NCBI RefSeq assembly: GCF_945859685.1
Contig: NC_079147.1
Coordinates: 64,634,946-64,698,945, forward strand
From: Eupeodes corollae
Taxonomy: Eukaryota; Arthropoda; Insecta; Diptera; Syrphidae
DNA: 64,000 nt
Direction of reading: 5' to 3'
The translations under genes were made by a program, and so were the position numbers. Position 1 is the stretch's first letter; every line of letters starts with the position of its first letter. Under the pieces are notes generated by a model. It did no database searches, was not told where the DNA came from, and saw only the letters and a program-made list of their open reading frames with translations. Positions 49,801 to 57,452 of this stretch are shown one piece after another.

Positions 49801-52800
49801 GTTTTTCTTTATAAATAAAAAAAAATTAAAAAAAATATTTGTCACCTCGAAATTTTCACGAATACAAAATTATTTCACCTGCAAAACAATTTTGTGCAAC
49901 AAATAATTTCGTTTTCAACATATGGTTAAATTACTCAAAGTTGTTAAAAATGGATTTTCGACTTAAATATTGTATCAAAACATTGAGATATTGGCTTTAA
50001 ACTTCTTTTATCTTTTAAAAAATATTGTTGTCAATACTCAGTATAATTTTGAGGAAAATCTATTTTTTACAAAAAATAAAAACTTAACAAAAAACAATAC
50101 TAAAACTTTGAAACATGTACTTACAACTCAAAAAGCTTTTTAAAATTTAAAATATTGTCTTCAAACTCCTTTTATTACACAGAAAATATTGTTTTCGATA
50201 TTCAGTCCGTTTTTTCATAAAAAAATAAAATCTACAAAAAATAGTACGCAAATTTGGTAAAAATTGATGTTCGGTTCCTTGATATCTTTCAATTTAATTT
50301 AATTCATCCAATTTGTAAAAATTTAAGAAATTCTACTAAAATTGGTAAACAAAATTTTTCGACTAAAATTATATTTAAAAAAACTAGATTTTCAAACTAA
50401 ACGATTTCTTTATATGAATAATATTGTTGGTAATTTTTAAATTTGTAAGAATAATTCAACTAACAACTTTTTAAACCCAACACGAAAACCTACAAACTTT
50501 TAAGCAAGACAAATCGACAGACGGGATAGGAAGTTATCAGTGTGGGTCGCATACCACCCTCTTTTTGAATTTTATTATCAAATGGCGTACTCTGTTAAGA
50601 AAGTTTATCGCGCCCTTCTTCCAGCGAGCAACGAAGCTCATTTTTGGCAATGGGCAGAATTGTCGATTTTGGAGTGAATATCAGCCAGAAGCAATGCTAC
50701 CAATGCATCCAGAAAAAGTCACAGTTTGGTGCGGTTTATGGGCTGGTGGCATCATTGGACCGTACTTCTTCAAAGATGATGCGAATCGTAACGTAACTAT
50801 GAATGGTGAGCGCTACCATGGGATGATATTCACCTGTTTTGTGCCCAACATGCAAGAGCTTGAATTGCATGACATATAATTTGAAAGAGTATGCCAAAAT
50901 TGAACTAAGCAGATGGCCTATTTGATCAACACTTGCATGAAATAATCTTGAATCATTAAATTAAAAGGACCGTAATATCGACTCAAATAAAGATTTCATG
51001 CATTTTTCTGAATTGTATGTGTTTTTTTTTTCTTTTAAACTTTCCTATAGCTTTTAAAAATGACCCTTTATTTCTCCTTATTTCTTTCCGATAGAGGACA
51101 AAATTGCAGTAACAGTTACAGTAGAAGACGTGGCAATACGAAATTGTATGACAATGGTTTTTCAATAACCAAGTATACAACATTTCAATTTACTTTAATA
51201 AGAAAAACACGTATTAACGTATTGTAAATGTCATTTTTTTAATTTTAAGATTTTAAAGTTTAAGTTTATAAAGGAAGTTACAGAACCGAACTACATATGT
51301 TTTTAAGAAAAAGTATTTTAAAATGAAGGATTTAAGAAATTCAGAATTACTATACCAATGAGTATTTTACAAAATTTCGATCTAACAACAATTTGAAATT
51401 CATTATTTTAGTCCACTAGATAATATGGTGCGTATAATTGTTTAACAAATATACCATGTATTTAAATGAAAATACACTTCCTTACTGATTTTTATAAAAC
51501 TTTCAGAAATCATGACTTTTTATGGCATTTTCATTGCATTGTATTCCTAAAAATAATGCAAAATGTTTTTGCTGCCTTAAAAAAACATGTTTAAAAATTA
51601 ATCTCGAAATAAAATTAACAAACATTTAACTCATTTTGAATCGGATATTTGTTAGTTCGAAACAAACTTCTTTTAGTAATTTTTGACCCCTAATCCATTT
51701 TGGACAAATATTTCTCAACCTTGAATTCGTATCCAAATTTTTAAATTTTGAGAACTTTTTTCGTTTGTCAAGTTTTCAATTTATAATTTTATAAGCTAAG
51801 CAAATTGTCTTCTCTTATCGATTCTATTAATGGCCAATTATTTGAAAATTAAAATAATCTATAATCTAAGAAGCACGACATTTTGGAAAATTTTAAATGG
51901 AGTTACATATTGACAAAATGCAATTCCATAAAAAAACGTTTAGTATCAACTTCATTAAGATGAAAGCCATAATCGGAAACTCATTTTTACAATCAATATT
52001 ATAAAAAATATTGGAATAGAAACCGATAGAAAGTCTTTTTTAAACTTTAAAATGCAACATTTTTCAATTAGAACTTCCAGTATTTGGGTGAGAAAAATAA
52101 ATCGATAAAATATTGAGGCTAATTATTAAACAAAATTCTAACAACATCCACCATATCTTCTAAAAAAGTACATGCTACATATGAAAAAAAAATATTTTGA
52201 TAACTAAGGTCAAGTTTAATACTTTTTAAAAATTATATTATCCAGTTTCTAAAGAATTAAAAAAAATTACATTACATGTCTTTAAAATTTTTTACAACTT
52301 TGAATCTCTTCTTCGCAATCCTCTCGCAATCACCCACATAATGTATAAGGTATAAAATATAACCAGCAGAACTGACAAACAAAAAAGAGGTTGGGATGCG
52401 ACCCACACTGATAACCTCCCATCTTGTCTTTTCGGGTTTTGCTAGAAAAGTTGTTTGTTGAATTATTTTTACAAATTTTAAAAATACAAAATAAATTGGG
52501 TGGCGCAACAGTCCGTTTGAGAACTAGTGACTGACAACTCTCAACCATTCCTGTGTGCGAGTACTGTTGTCAGGGATGGAAGGGACCTACAGTTTTAAGC
52601 CGAATCCAAACGGCAGATTTGAGAAAGCACTTTTCATGACAAGAATTACTCTTCTAGAGTTTGTCAATTCGTCACAAGAGGTAGTGGCCGTGAAAAAAAC
52701 TTTAGGTGGCATAGGCAAGGATCGAACCCAAGACCTCTCGCATGACAGTCCATCGCAGTTTTTTTTTTTTTATTCATTTTTATTAATTCATTCTCAAACC

Positions 52801-54643
52801 TATCTTAAAACTAGACAAAAATTCATAAAACTAGCCTAATTATCCATAATTTAAACTAACTGGTCCCATGAGGACACTCTAAGTTGAACTATAACACTTA
52901 AATCGAATGCCTTTCGGCCCTAAGATCTATTTTACTTCAATTAAATTTTATTAATTTTTTTATTTATTAGAAAATTAAAAAAAAAAAACAATGTATTTTT
53001 TTATTTTTACTTAAAAATTACTTAAAATTAGGTCCTTAGATAAAACATAAAACATCAATTTTTAAATAATTTGCATAATACTTTGTGTAGATTTTATTTT
53101 TTATGAAAAAACGGACTGTTGGATTTTTATATAAAAATTACTGAATATCGAAAACAATATTTTCTGTGAAGTAAAATAAGTTTGAAGCCAATATTTTTAA
53201 TTTGTAAAAGCTATTTGAGTCGACTGTAAATTTTAACCAAGTTTTAGTATTGTTTTTTTGGAGGTTATTATTTTTTGTATAAAAACTGTTAACTAGGTTT
53301 TTCTCAAAATTTTACCGAATGTTGAAAACAATGTTTTTTAAAGGATAAAAGTAGTTTTAAGAAAATATTTCAAATTTTTGAAATAATACTTGAGTCAAAA
53401 ATCAATTTTTACCAACTTTTATTAATTTTTTTGTTTAGGTTTTTATTATTTGTAAAAAAATATTAATTCGATTTTTTTCTAAATTTTTCAGAATTTTGGA
53501 AACAATATTTCTTTTAAGATAAAATTATTTGAAAGCCCTAATCTCAAATTTTTGTAAAGATATTTGGGTCAAAATTCAATTTTTACCAACTTTGAGTAAT
53601 GTTTTTTTGTTTTTATTTTTTGTAAAAAAAAACTGTCAATTAGATTTTTTTCAAAATTTTACCAGATGTTAAAAACGTTATTTTTCGTTGTACAAAATTG
53701 TTTTGGAGATAAAATTATTTTGTATTCTCAAAATTTTCGAGGTGACACATTTTTTTTTCAGTTTATTTAATTAAAAAAAAACGTTATTGGGTTTTCTTCA
53801 AAAAATATATTTGTTACACGTTACAATATATTATATCAAATTTAATTGAAGTCTTTAGCGTTATTGGTTCGTAAGATAATTATACAAAATTTTCAGCTTT
53901 CACCGCCCACGCAATTTTCTTGAGAGACTTTCTGCATCTTTCTGAATTATTATCTGTATAACAAAATTTATTTGAAGTCGATATCTGTACTGGTTCATGA
54001 GCTATGGACGACGAAAAAACGTCGCGAACGTACGGACTTACGTACACACGCAAGCACAGACAACTTTCTAAAAATCTTTTATTTCGACCTAGGGACCTTA
54101 AAACGTCGAGAAATGTCAAAATTTTCAATTTGACAAATCGGACCCATTACAATAACTTCCTATAGGAAGTTTAAAATATAAATAGTACAAAACTACCCCT
54201 CTTCGATCTTTTTTTATAAACTATTAGTTTAAAGTCTTCAAAAAATCACTTACCTAATAAAAAGTTAGCCACAGTGCGTCCAGCACCATTAACTAACAAA
54301 TGAACAACATAAAATTTTTCTTTTATGTGTTCGAAAGTTTTTAAAATGCTTGATGTGTCCGTCAAATCACATTCTAAACCGTAAATTCTTCCAATTCCCG
54401 TAACTCTTTCATTCAAAGCCTGAAACACATCAGAATCACAATTTTATGCACTCAAATATTAAAATTTGAAAGAACAAAGTTCTTTTATTTTTATGTAAAT
54501 TTTCTCACTTCAATTAAATTGGCACGTCTGGCTAATCCAATAACAACCATTCCATTATTAGCTAATGTAACACAAACTTCTGCACCAATTCCGGTACTAG
54601 CACCGGTAACTACCGCAACGCGATTACGCCAATAATCAGCCAT
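31729..54643 (-). CDS. Short-chain dehydrogenase/reductase (farnesol dehydrogenase/DHRS11-like), six exons
   Basis: A complete 257-residue classical SDR, an NAD(P)-dependent oxidoreductase, is spread over 22.9 kb. Exons: 54643-54509, 54419-54254, 48976-48850, 32627-32492, 32002-31865, 31800-31729. Junction phases (0,1,2,0,0) all match and the joined frame has no stop. Motifs: cofactor fold TGASTGIG (residues 13-20); NGAG in place of the usual NNAG near residue 91; FDLNV with structural Asn 114; catalytic Ser 143 made across the exon 3/4 junction; YPATK with Tyr 160 and Lys 164; ISPGMVETD after the active site. The tail is acidic and lysine-rich (KKEEKEE). An in-frame TAA lies 9 nt before the ATG, fixing the start. 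No signal peptide is visible, so a cytosolic enzyme is likely. Closest remembered relatives are insect farnesol dehydrogenases and DHRS11. The substrate (for example farnesol in juvenile hormone synthesis) is inference. Introns 2 and 3 are packed with transposons. Confidence 0.92.
31865..32002 (-). CDS. SDR gene exon 5
   Basis: 46 codons, phase 0 at both ends (acceptor AATAG, donor GTAAAC). It encodes SISPGMVETDF, the conserved PG motif after the active site, and the substrate-loop region ending KDVADAVLYALHTPPTVQ. Intron 5 is only 64 bp. Confidence 0.93.
32492..32627 (-). CDS. SDR gene exon 4 (active-site YPATK)
   Basis: 1 nt plus 45 codons, entered after a T-rich tract ending TAG and left at GTAAGT. 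It encodes ILGHRVLELPKPAFNVYPAT, then KHALTALCQTVRQEI. It contains catalytic Tyr and Lys (Y-x-x-x-K) and the alpha-F helix. Intron 4 is 489 bp. Confidence 0.93.
33085..33275 (-). repeat. Interspersed repeat mB, copy 2 (inverted)
   Basis: The reverse complement shares AGAATAATTGTACAGATGT and AAGCTTAGTAAATTGCTAAA, plus ACCGTTTAAAAT, with copy 1. It lies in SDR intron 3. Confidence 0.45.
33590..33800 (-). mobile_element. tRNA-derived SINE, copy 1 (internal deletion)
   Basis: On the minus strand it starts with CGAGAGGTCTTGGGTTCGAT (polymerase III B-box-like), passes TTTTTTTCACGGGTACTGC and GTCATGAAAAGTGCTTTCTC, then skips part of the body and ends ACTGTTGCACCACCCAATTT. It abuts the truncated 3' end of an RTE copy. 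Confidence 0.65.
33810..36415 (-). mobile_element. RTE-like non-LTR retrotransposon (copy 3)
   Basis: Runs from the leader (SVHRFFSKPTSVYQLLLSPP at ~36370) through endonuclease remnants around 35400-35900 and the linker (KRNSQVHTPRTEGCKDESGK) into reverse transcriptase (LKSNKAAGADGLNVELFKAA). The catalytic box is altered (HADG instead of YADD near 34180-34190). It ends WTMTKADESTLGRFERKVLR near 33815, where the SINE begins, so the 3' end is missing. It lies antisense to nothing: it shares the SDR gene's strand within intron 3. Confidence 0.78.
36480..38020. other. SDR intron 3 sequence, no feature
   Basis: AT-rich. The only pattern is a short CTCTACCCTA tandem at about 37237-37268. No exon of the SDR gene is expected here because exons 3 and 4 join in phase without one. 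Confidence 0.45.
38025..40236 (+). mobile_element. RTE-like non-LTR retrotransposon (copy 4) with 15-bp target duplication
   Basis: Element 38040-40221 is flanked by GAGTCAGATTTATTA at 38025-38039 and 40222-40236. It has the family 5' end, the leader in decayed form, the endonuclease (FELLDKTYNECPGYDIKIAL; LGREDIFGGIIGRYSLHDTT), the linker (QRNPWFDDECRQVHAAKQDA), then a reverse transcriptase cut by deletion from ELFKAAGDDLVRSMHQL to the region before LRWLGHVER. It ends with short AAGT repeats. Both true ends make it useful for defining the family. Confidence 0.85.
40413..44600 (+). repeat. Family G repeat, copy G2, interrupted by RTE copy 5
   Basis: Left end (AAAAGAGGCTGGGATGCGGC, then AACTTCCCATCCCGTC) at 40413. 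Internal units run to 40884, are split by the RTE insertion and resume at 43572. The right part includes CTACTGGTTCTTGAGCTATG, a GTACGTAC stretch, and a tail shared with copy G3 (GGTCCGTTCGTAAATTATGC; ACAAAATTTCGTGG). Confidence 0.65.
40885..43571 (-). mobile_element. RTE-like non-LTR retrotransposon (copy 5), 5'-truncated, inside G2
   Basis: Flanked by the 8-bp duplication AGATATTT (40877-40884 and 43572-43579). On the minus strand it begins GFTVDNLRKRIKDNEFRICT, with an endonuclease (AHAPTEEKDDNTIDMFFELL; VLGNFNVKLGREDIFGDEII). The linker and reverse transcriptase follow (KVGNNLTEPFDVKKGFRQGD; YADDINIIGRTQRDV, catalytic Asp pair intact) and then the C-terminus. It ends with ACTT-unit tail repeats (TAAG reading) at 40905-40885. 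The catalytic box survives but stops and shifts break the frame. Confidence 0.85.
44618..46020 (-). mobile_element. RNase H-bearing non-LTR retrotransposon, 3' end fragment
   Basis: Minus-strand frame 45834-45427 ends a reverse transcriptase C-terminal region and enters an RNase H domain (FTDGSKMECGVGSGIFSESL). It continues in shifted frames with IFTDSQAAVKAI and VPGHSGIVRNERADELARQG down to about 45180. The catalytic Glu expected in QAEILAI is Lys (codon 45465-45463). The 3' UTR ends near 44620 with an inverted repeat, GATCTCA...TGAGATC. RNase H suggests an I/R1/LOA-type clade, different from families C, D and RTE. Confidence 0.72.
46022..46490 (-). mobile_element. Non-LTR retrotransposon linker fragment
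   Basis: The minus strand reads STLIPSEN-like decayed sequence and, clearly, VNESVSRFVPNKKSKSRNNP, then AWFNKR. This is typical of the stretch between endonuclease and reverse transcriptase in jockey/CR1-type elements. It directly follows the RNase H fragment and may belong to another family. Confidence 0.5.
46521..47935 (+). repeat. Family G repeat, copy G3, interrupted by a SINE
   Basis: Left end AAAAGAGACTGGGATGTGGC and CTGATAACTTCCCATTCCGT. It has four or more internal units spaced about 165-175 bp (for example GTTGAAAAC-type anchors near 47231, 47405 and 47570), and the tail shared with G2 (GGTTCGTTCGTAAATGATGC; ACAAAATTTCGTGG). Confidence 0.68.
46856..47045 (-). mobile_element. tRNA-derived SINE, copy 2 (head missing)
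   Basis: Body and tail only: on the plus strand AAATTGGGTGGCGCAACAGT through GTACTGTTGTCAGGGATGGA to GGAGAATTTGTTAATTCCTC. Inserted in G3. Confidence 0.68.
47983..48403. mobile_element. MITE (family mD)
   Basis: About 420 bp with inverted ends: AATTCACAAAGGTATTGACT plus ACGTAGTCAA on the left, and CATTCACAAAGCTAGTGGCT plus ACGTATTCAA on the reverse-complemented right. A single copy was seen, in SDR intron 3 just past exon 3. Confidence 0.6.
48549..48646. repeat. Small MITE-like repeat (family mC, copy 2)
   Basis: About 98 bp with ATCCACAGTA and, reversed, ATCCATAGTA ends. It matches the repeat at 6877-6972. Confidence 0.45.
48850..48976 (-). CDS. SDR gene exon 3 (isolated between large introns)
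   Basis: 127 nt, entered after TTGCAG and left at GTAATT. It encodes ESSAGEVKDVFDLNVIA and, at its end, HIIIIN. The first codon is completed by the last G of exon 2, and its last AG plus the first C of exon 4 make the catalytic serine codon. It sits alone, 5.3 kb from exon 2 and 16.2 kb from exon 4, between oppositely oriented copies of repeat family G. A gene finder that treats the flanks as transposons could easily drop it. Confidence 0.9.
49395..49530 (+). mobile_element. tRNA-derived SINE, copy 3 (tail missing)
   Basis: Plus-strand head with CTTGGGTTCAATCCCTGTCT (B-box-like) and body to GTCATGAAATGTGCTTTCTC. Diverged. Confidence 0.6.
49556..50568 (-). repeat. Family G repeat, copy G4 (inverted)
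   Basis: The reverse complement starts AGGGTGGTATGCGACCCACA, then CTGATAACTTCC, and ends in the GTACG-rich right part. The plus strand begins at 49560 with a run of TACGTnCGTACGTCTG-type units. It lies in SDR intron 2. Confidence 0.68.
49558..49630. repeat. GTACGTC-rich microsatellite within G4
   Basis: About ten imperfect 8-bp units of the kind CGTACGTC/CGTCTGTA. Shorter equivalents occur at the same place in G1, G2 and G5. Confidence 0.7.
50570..50990 (+). mobile_element. Mariner-type transposase remnant (second DD41D-like lineage)
   Basis: The frame to 50879 reads HPEKVTVWCGLWAGGIIGPY, then FFKDDANRNVTMNGERYHGM and NMQELELHD. A deletion jumps to VCQN and TKQMAYLINTC near 50887-50935. The motifs match the 55.2-kb element's transposase domain but differ enough to be a separate lineage. 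No catalytic block 2-3 remains. Confidence 0.68.
51000..52370. other. SDR intron 2 sequence, no feature
   Basis: AT-rich, without recognisable coding or repeat ends. Confidence 0.4.
52488..52757 (-). mobile_element. tRNA-derived SINE, copy 4 (best copy)
   Basis: The minus strand reads CGAGAGGTCTTGGGTTCGAT, then CC, with the B-box core GGTTCGATCC. The body follows (AGTAATTCTTGTCATGAAAA; GTACTCGCACACAGGAATGG) and the tail ACTGTTGCGCCACCCAATTT. The A-box half of the head is not clear. It is inserted in G5. Confidence 0.72.
52758..52985. repeat. T-tract-led insert next to SINE copy 4
   Basis: Starts with a run of 13 T, then sequence with CTTAAAACTAG and GGTCCCATGAGGACAC. It resembles in style the 3' UTR of a minus-strand non-LTR element with a poly-A tail. 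The family is not identified. Confidence 0.35.
54254..54419 (-). CDS. SDR gene exon 2
   Basis: 55 codons plus 1 nt, entered after TTTCAG and left at GTAAGT. It encodes YGLECDLTD (adenine-binding Asp region) and LLVNGAG, the NNAG-equivalent motif with Gly in the second position. Intron 2 that follows is 5.3 kb and holds repeat copies G4 and G5, a mariner remnant and SINE pieces. Confidence 0.92.
54509..54643 (-). CDS. SDR gene exon 1
   Basis: 45 codons from ATG, beginning MADYWRNRVAVVTGASTGIG. It carries the glycine-rich cofactor loop and the second beta strand ending VIGLARRANLIE. Arg residues after strand 2 suggest NADP preference, which is inference. The donor is GTGAGA in phase 0 and intron 1 is 89 bp. 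Confidence 0.93.
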
Positions 54644-54724
54644 AATAAATTAAGTACATAAGTTATTAAAAGGTCTCAAAAATAAAGGATTTGTCGGTCT
54701 TAATGGACAAAATTAAACTAAAAT

Positions 54725-54754
54725 TGAAAACTTAATTTGAATCGACTATTTATA
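54725..54754 (-). promoter_or_regulatory. Predicted core promoter of the SDR gene (TATA box)
   Basis: Reading the minus strand, TATAAATAG lies at 54754-54746. A TCAA initiator-like site with A at 54725 lies 29 nt downstream. That spacing suits a TATA-driven insect promoter and would give a 5' UTR of about 82 nt before the ATG at 54643. The transcription start is predicted, not shown. Confidence 0.6.
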
Positions 54755-55189
54755 CGTTCGAACGCAAGAGTAGCTTGAGTTTATGTAGATACTGCAGGCT
54801 AGAGAACTCTATGAGGAACTACTTTTTTTCTTCCATCAAGAAAAAGAATGCCCCCGTTGACTAAATTGGAACTATATACAGTTATCTCATGAACTATATA
54901 GCGATTAAATTTCCAAAGCAATAGGAGACGAAAACAAACCACAAAACTATAACGAAGCCGCATCTTAGTATATTTTGTGTGCATGTGGAGTGACCATATT
55001 TTATAGAGTTCTACCATTAATTACATTTTTAGGTTAAAAACGAAATTCAAAATCATAGCTTTATTGAAGGAACCTACTTAACTCATTATTTATTAGTAAA
55101 CATTAATTATTGTCTCTAATTGTTATTTAAATAAAAATAAAATGACTAACGCTTCTTTACAAAGAGCCGAGTAAACTTACTTTGTAGTA

Positions 55190-56444
55190 AAGGGTGTCCC
55201 AAAATTAACGCAAGATTTGAATTTGCCGCCAATTGTGCAGTGAAGTGTTGGCAACCCTGAAAAAAAGCAATTTGACAGATAACAGTATAAGGTTATTAAA
55301 AATGGAGCGTTACACGATAGAACAACGTGTCTTCATTATTAAAGAATATTTCAAAAATAGTGAAAGCTTGGCGGCTGCAGTTAGAAAATCTCATACAAAA
55401 TATGGTCGGAATAGTGTTTTAACTTCGTCAACTGTGAAGAGATTAATTGAAAAATTCATAGAGACTGGATCCGTTGAATGTCAAAGCAGTGCGTGAGAGT
55501 GTTGCTGACAATCCAGGAACCTCAATTTTACGTCGTGGACAAGAATTGCAAATTTCAAGAACCTCTCTACAGCGTATACTCACCAAAGATCTGTGTCTTC
55601 ATGCTTACAATATTCAATTAACACAACAATTGAAGCCTAATGACCATGGACAGAGAAGAGAGTTCGTTGAATGGATTATTGAACATCAACAAATGGACCC
55701 TGATTTTTCGAGCAAAATCATCCTAAGCGATGAAGCACATTTTCATCTTGATGGATTGTCAATCGCCAAAATTGCCTCATTTGGGGTCCGGAGAACCCAC
55801 ATGTGATTGTCGAAAAACATATGCATCCACAACGCGTGACTGTATGGTGTGGATTTTGGGCTGGAGGCATAATTGAGCCATATTTTTTTGAAAATGATGC
55901 TGGTCAAGCAGTGACTGTTACTGGTGCTCAATATCGCGACATGATTACACAGGTCTTTCTGCCAAAATTGGATGATATTGATGTGTCCAATATGTGGTTT
56001 CAACAAGACGGTGCCACATGTCATACAGCCCGTGAAACAATTCAATTACTGCATGAGACATTTCCAAGTCGTGTACTCTCTCGTTTCGGTGATCAAAATT
56101 GGCCTCCTAGATCGTGTGATTTAACACCATTAGACTTCTTTTTATGGGGTTATTTGAAATCACAAGTCTATGTCAACAAGCCCACAACCACCCGTGCATT
56201 AAAGTAGGAGATTCAATGCTGCATCAACGAAATTCAGCCACATTTATGCAGAATGGTTATGGAAAATTTCAACAAAAGAGTGCGCATGTGCATGCAAAGC
56301 CGTGGAGGCCATTTGTCCGATGTGTTATTCCATACATAACCCTATCCTATGCACTTTACGAGTCAATACAAATATAACTATTAAAAGACTAAAAACGGCG
56401 TTTTCTATTTAATTTAAATCTTGCGTTAATTTTGGGACACTCTT
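55190..56444 (+). mobile_element. DD41D IS630-Tc1-mariner element with both ends
   Basis: 1255 bp between TA dinucleotides (55188-55189 and 56445-56446). The terminal inverted repeats of about 34 bp start AAGGGTGTCCCAAAATTAAC (left) and AAGAGTGTCCCAAAATTAAC (right, reversed) and continue GCAAGATTT. Two mismatches were noted by eye. It contains one broken transposase gene and little else, the standard layout. It lies just upstream of the SDR promoter. Confidence 0.9.
55302..56335 (+). pseudogene. DD41D transposase, frameshifted
   Basis: Frames 55302-55496, 55474-55806, 55803-56207 and 56144-56377 together cover a transposase of about 340 aa. The N-terminal helix-turn-helix is MERYTIEQRVFIIKEYFKNS (DUF4817-like), followed by SSTVKRLIEKF. 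A linker leads to the catalytic blocks SDEAHFHLDG, FQQDGATCHTA and RSCDLTPLDFFLWG, with 41 residues between the second and third Asp. All three Asp are present, but frame breaks near 55490, 55770 and 56205 prevent a full protein. Confidence 0.85.
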
Positions 56445-56449
56445 TATAA

Positions 56450-57450
56450 GTAGAAGTCAAATGTCATAGGTACGTTGAATGCTAATCAGATATTCATTTC
56501 TCAGATCAAGAATGTGGAATGCTCTTCCTAACTCCGTTTTCATTATAATTTTGATTTTTGAACCAATATGATCCAATGTCTCGCAACTTTCATTGACCTT
56601 GAACAGTGTTTTTACATGTAAAGGATATCAATAACCTTTTAACTGCGTGTAAATTATAAAACAAAAATGTATTTAAGGCGTTGATAACCTTTCTTATAGA
56701 GAAGTAAATATTCAAGTGCTTTTTAAATTTTCTTATTCAAGTTAAATTAACTTTGGTATGAAATAGGTATGGTCACCACACAAAATGTGAATATAATACT
56801 CTTAAATAAAAAGATTCAATTGTGAACTTATCTATGGAGGAAGATACTTGCTTAAGTAACTAGGGCAGGGCAGTACGATAACTCCGATTTATTTGTCTCG
56901 ATCCACTAAGCTTCGTTGATCCCAATTCAACCACAAAAAAAATAATATTAATAAATTATTATGCAAGAGACAAAAATACAAATTTGAATTAAAATCAATT
57001 TATTTATTGAGAATAGAATTTTTCGTTTTGCAAAATTGATTAGAATTGCTTTGTACTCAATTTGCTTTTGCATTTTGATTCAATGTGTTTAAGTTCTATA
57101 AATGGAAGTACAATTAGGGAGTGAAGTTATGAATATATATTCAATGAGTTAAGCTGATTTATTAAGGGCATAAGTTTGAGTGCTCTTTCTTTTTGATAAT
57201 ATCTACGATACCATAAAACTACACATACGCAAGAAATTGTTGCAACAATTTGAATATTAAAAAGTCTACTGACTATAAAAAGCAGACGCTAACAACTCTA
57301 CTTTGCAGGCCTTAAGATTCTGCATTTAAGAAATGACTGTTTTCTGTCGAGTAATTCGAGACCTGGAACCAATTAAGTTATGTTTTTGTATTTTAGTCTT
57401 TCCCAAAAAAAACATTTATTTAGTGCTTACAAATGTACGTTTTATATTTT
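56450..57450. other. No gene seen
   Basis: AT-rich spacer between the DD41D element and the Helitron. Confidence 0.4.
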
Positions 57451-57452
57451 AA

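Larger units (their letters stand above)
52383..54170 (+). repeat. Family G repeat, copy G5, interrupted by a SINE and an A/T-rich insert
   Basis: The left end AAAAGAGGTTGGGATGCGAC at 52383 is followed by CTGATAACCTCCCATC. Internal units run from about 53040 to 53800, then the right part GTACTGGTTCATGAGCTATG, the GTACG stretch and ATAACTTCCTATAGGAAGTT. It is the best copy for the right end. Confidence 0.68.

Noticed and set aside
52720..52757. Possible tRNA gene (B-box match)
   Set aside because: No cloverleaf or acceptor stem could be formed, and the sequence continues into a repeated SINE body.
53880..54128. 82-codon frame on the minus strand
   Set aside because: It lies in the right end of repeat G5, and no equivalent frame is kept in the other G copies.
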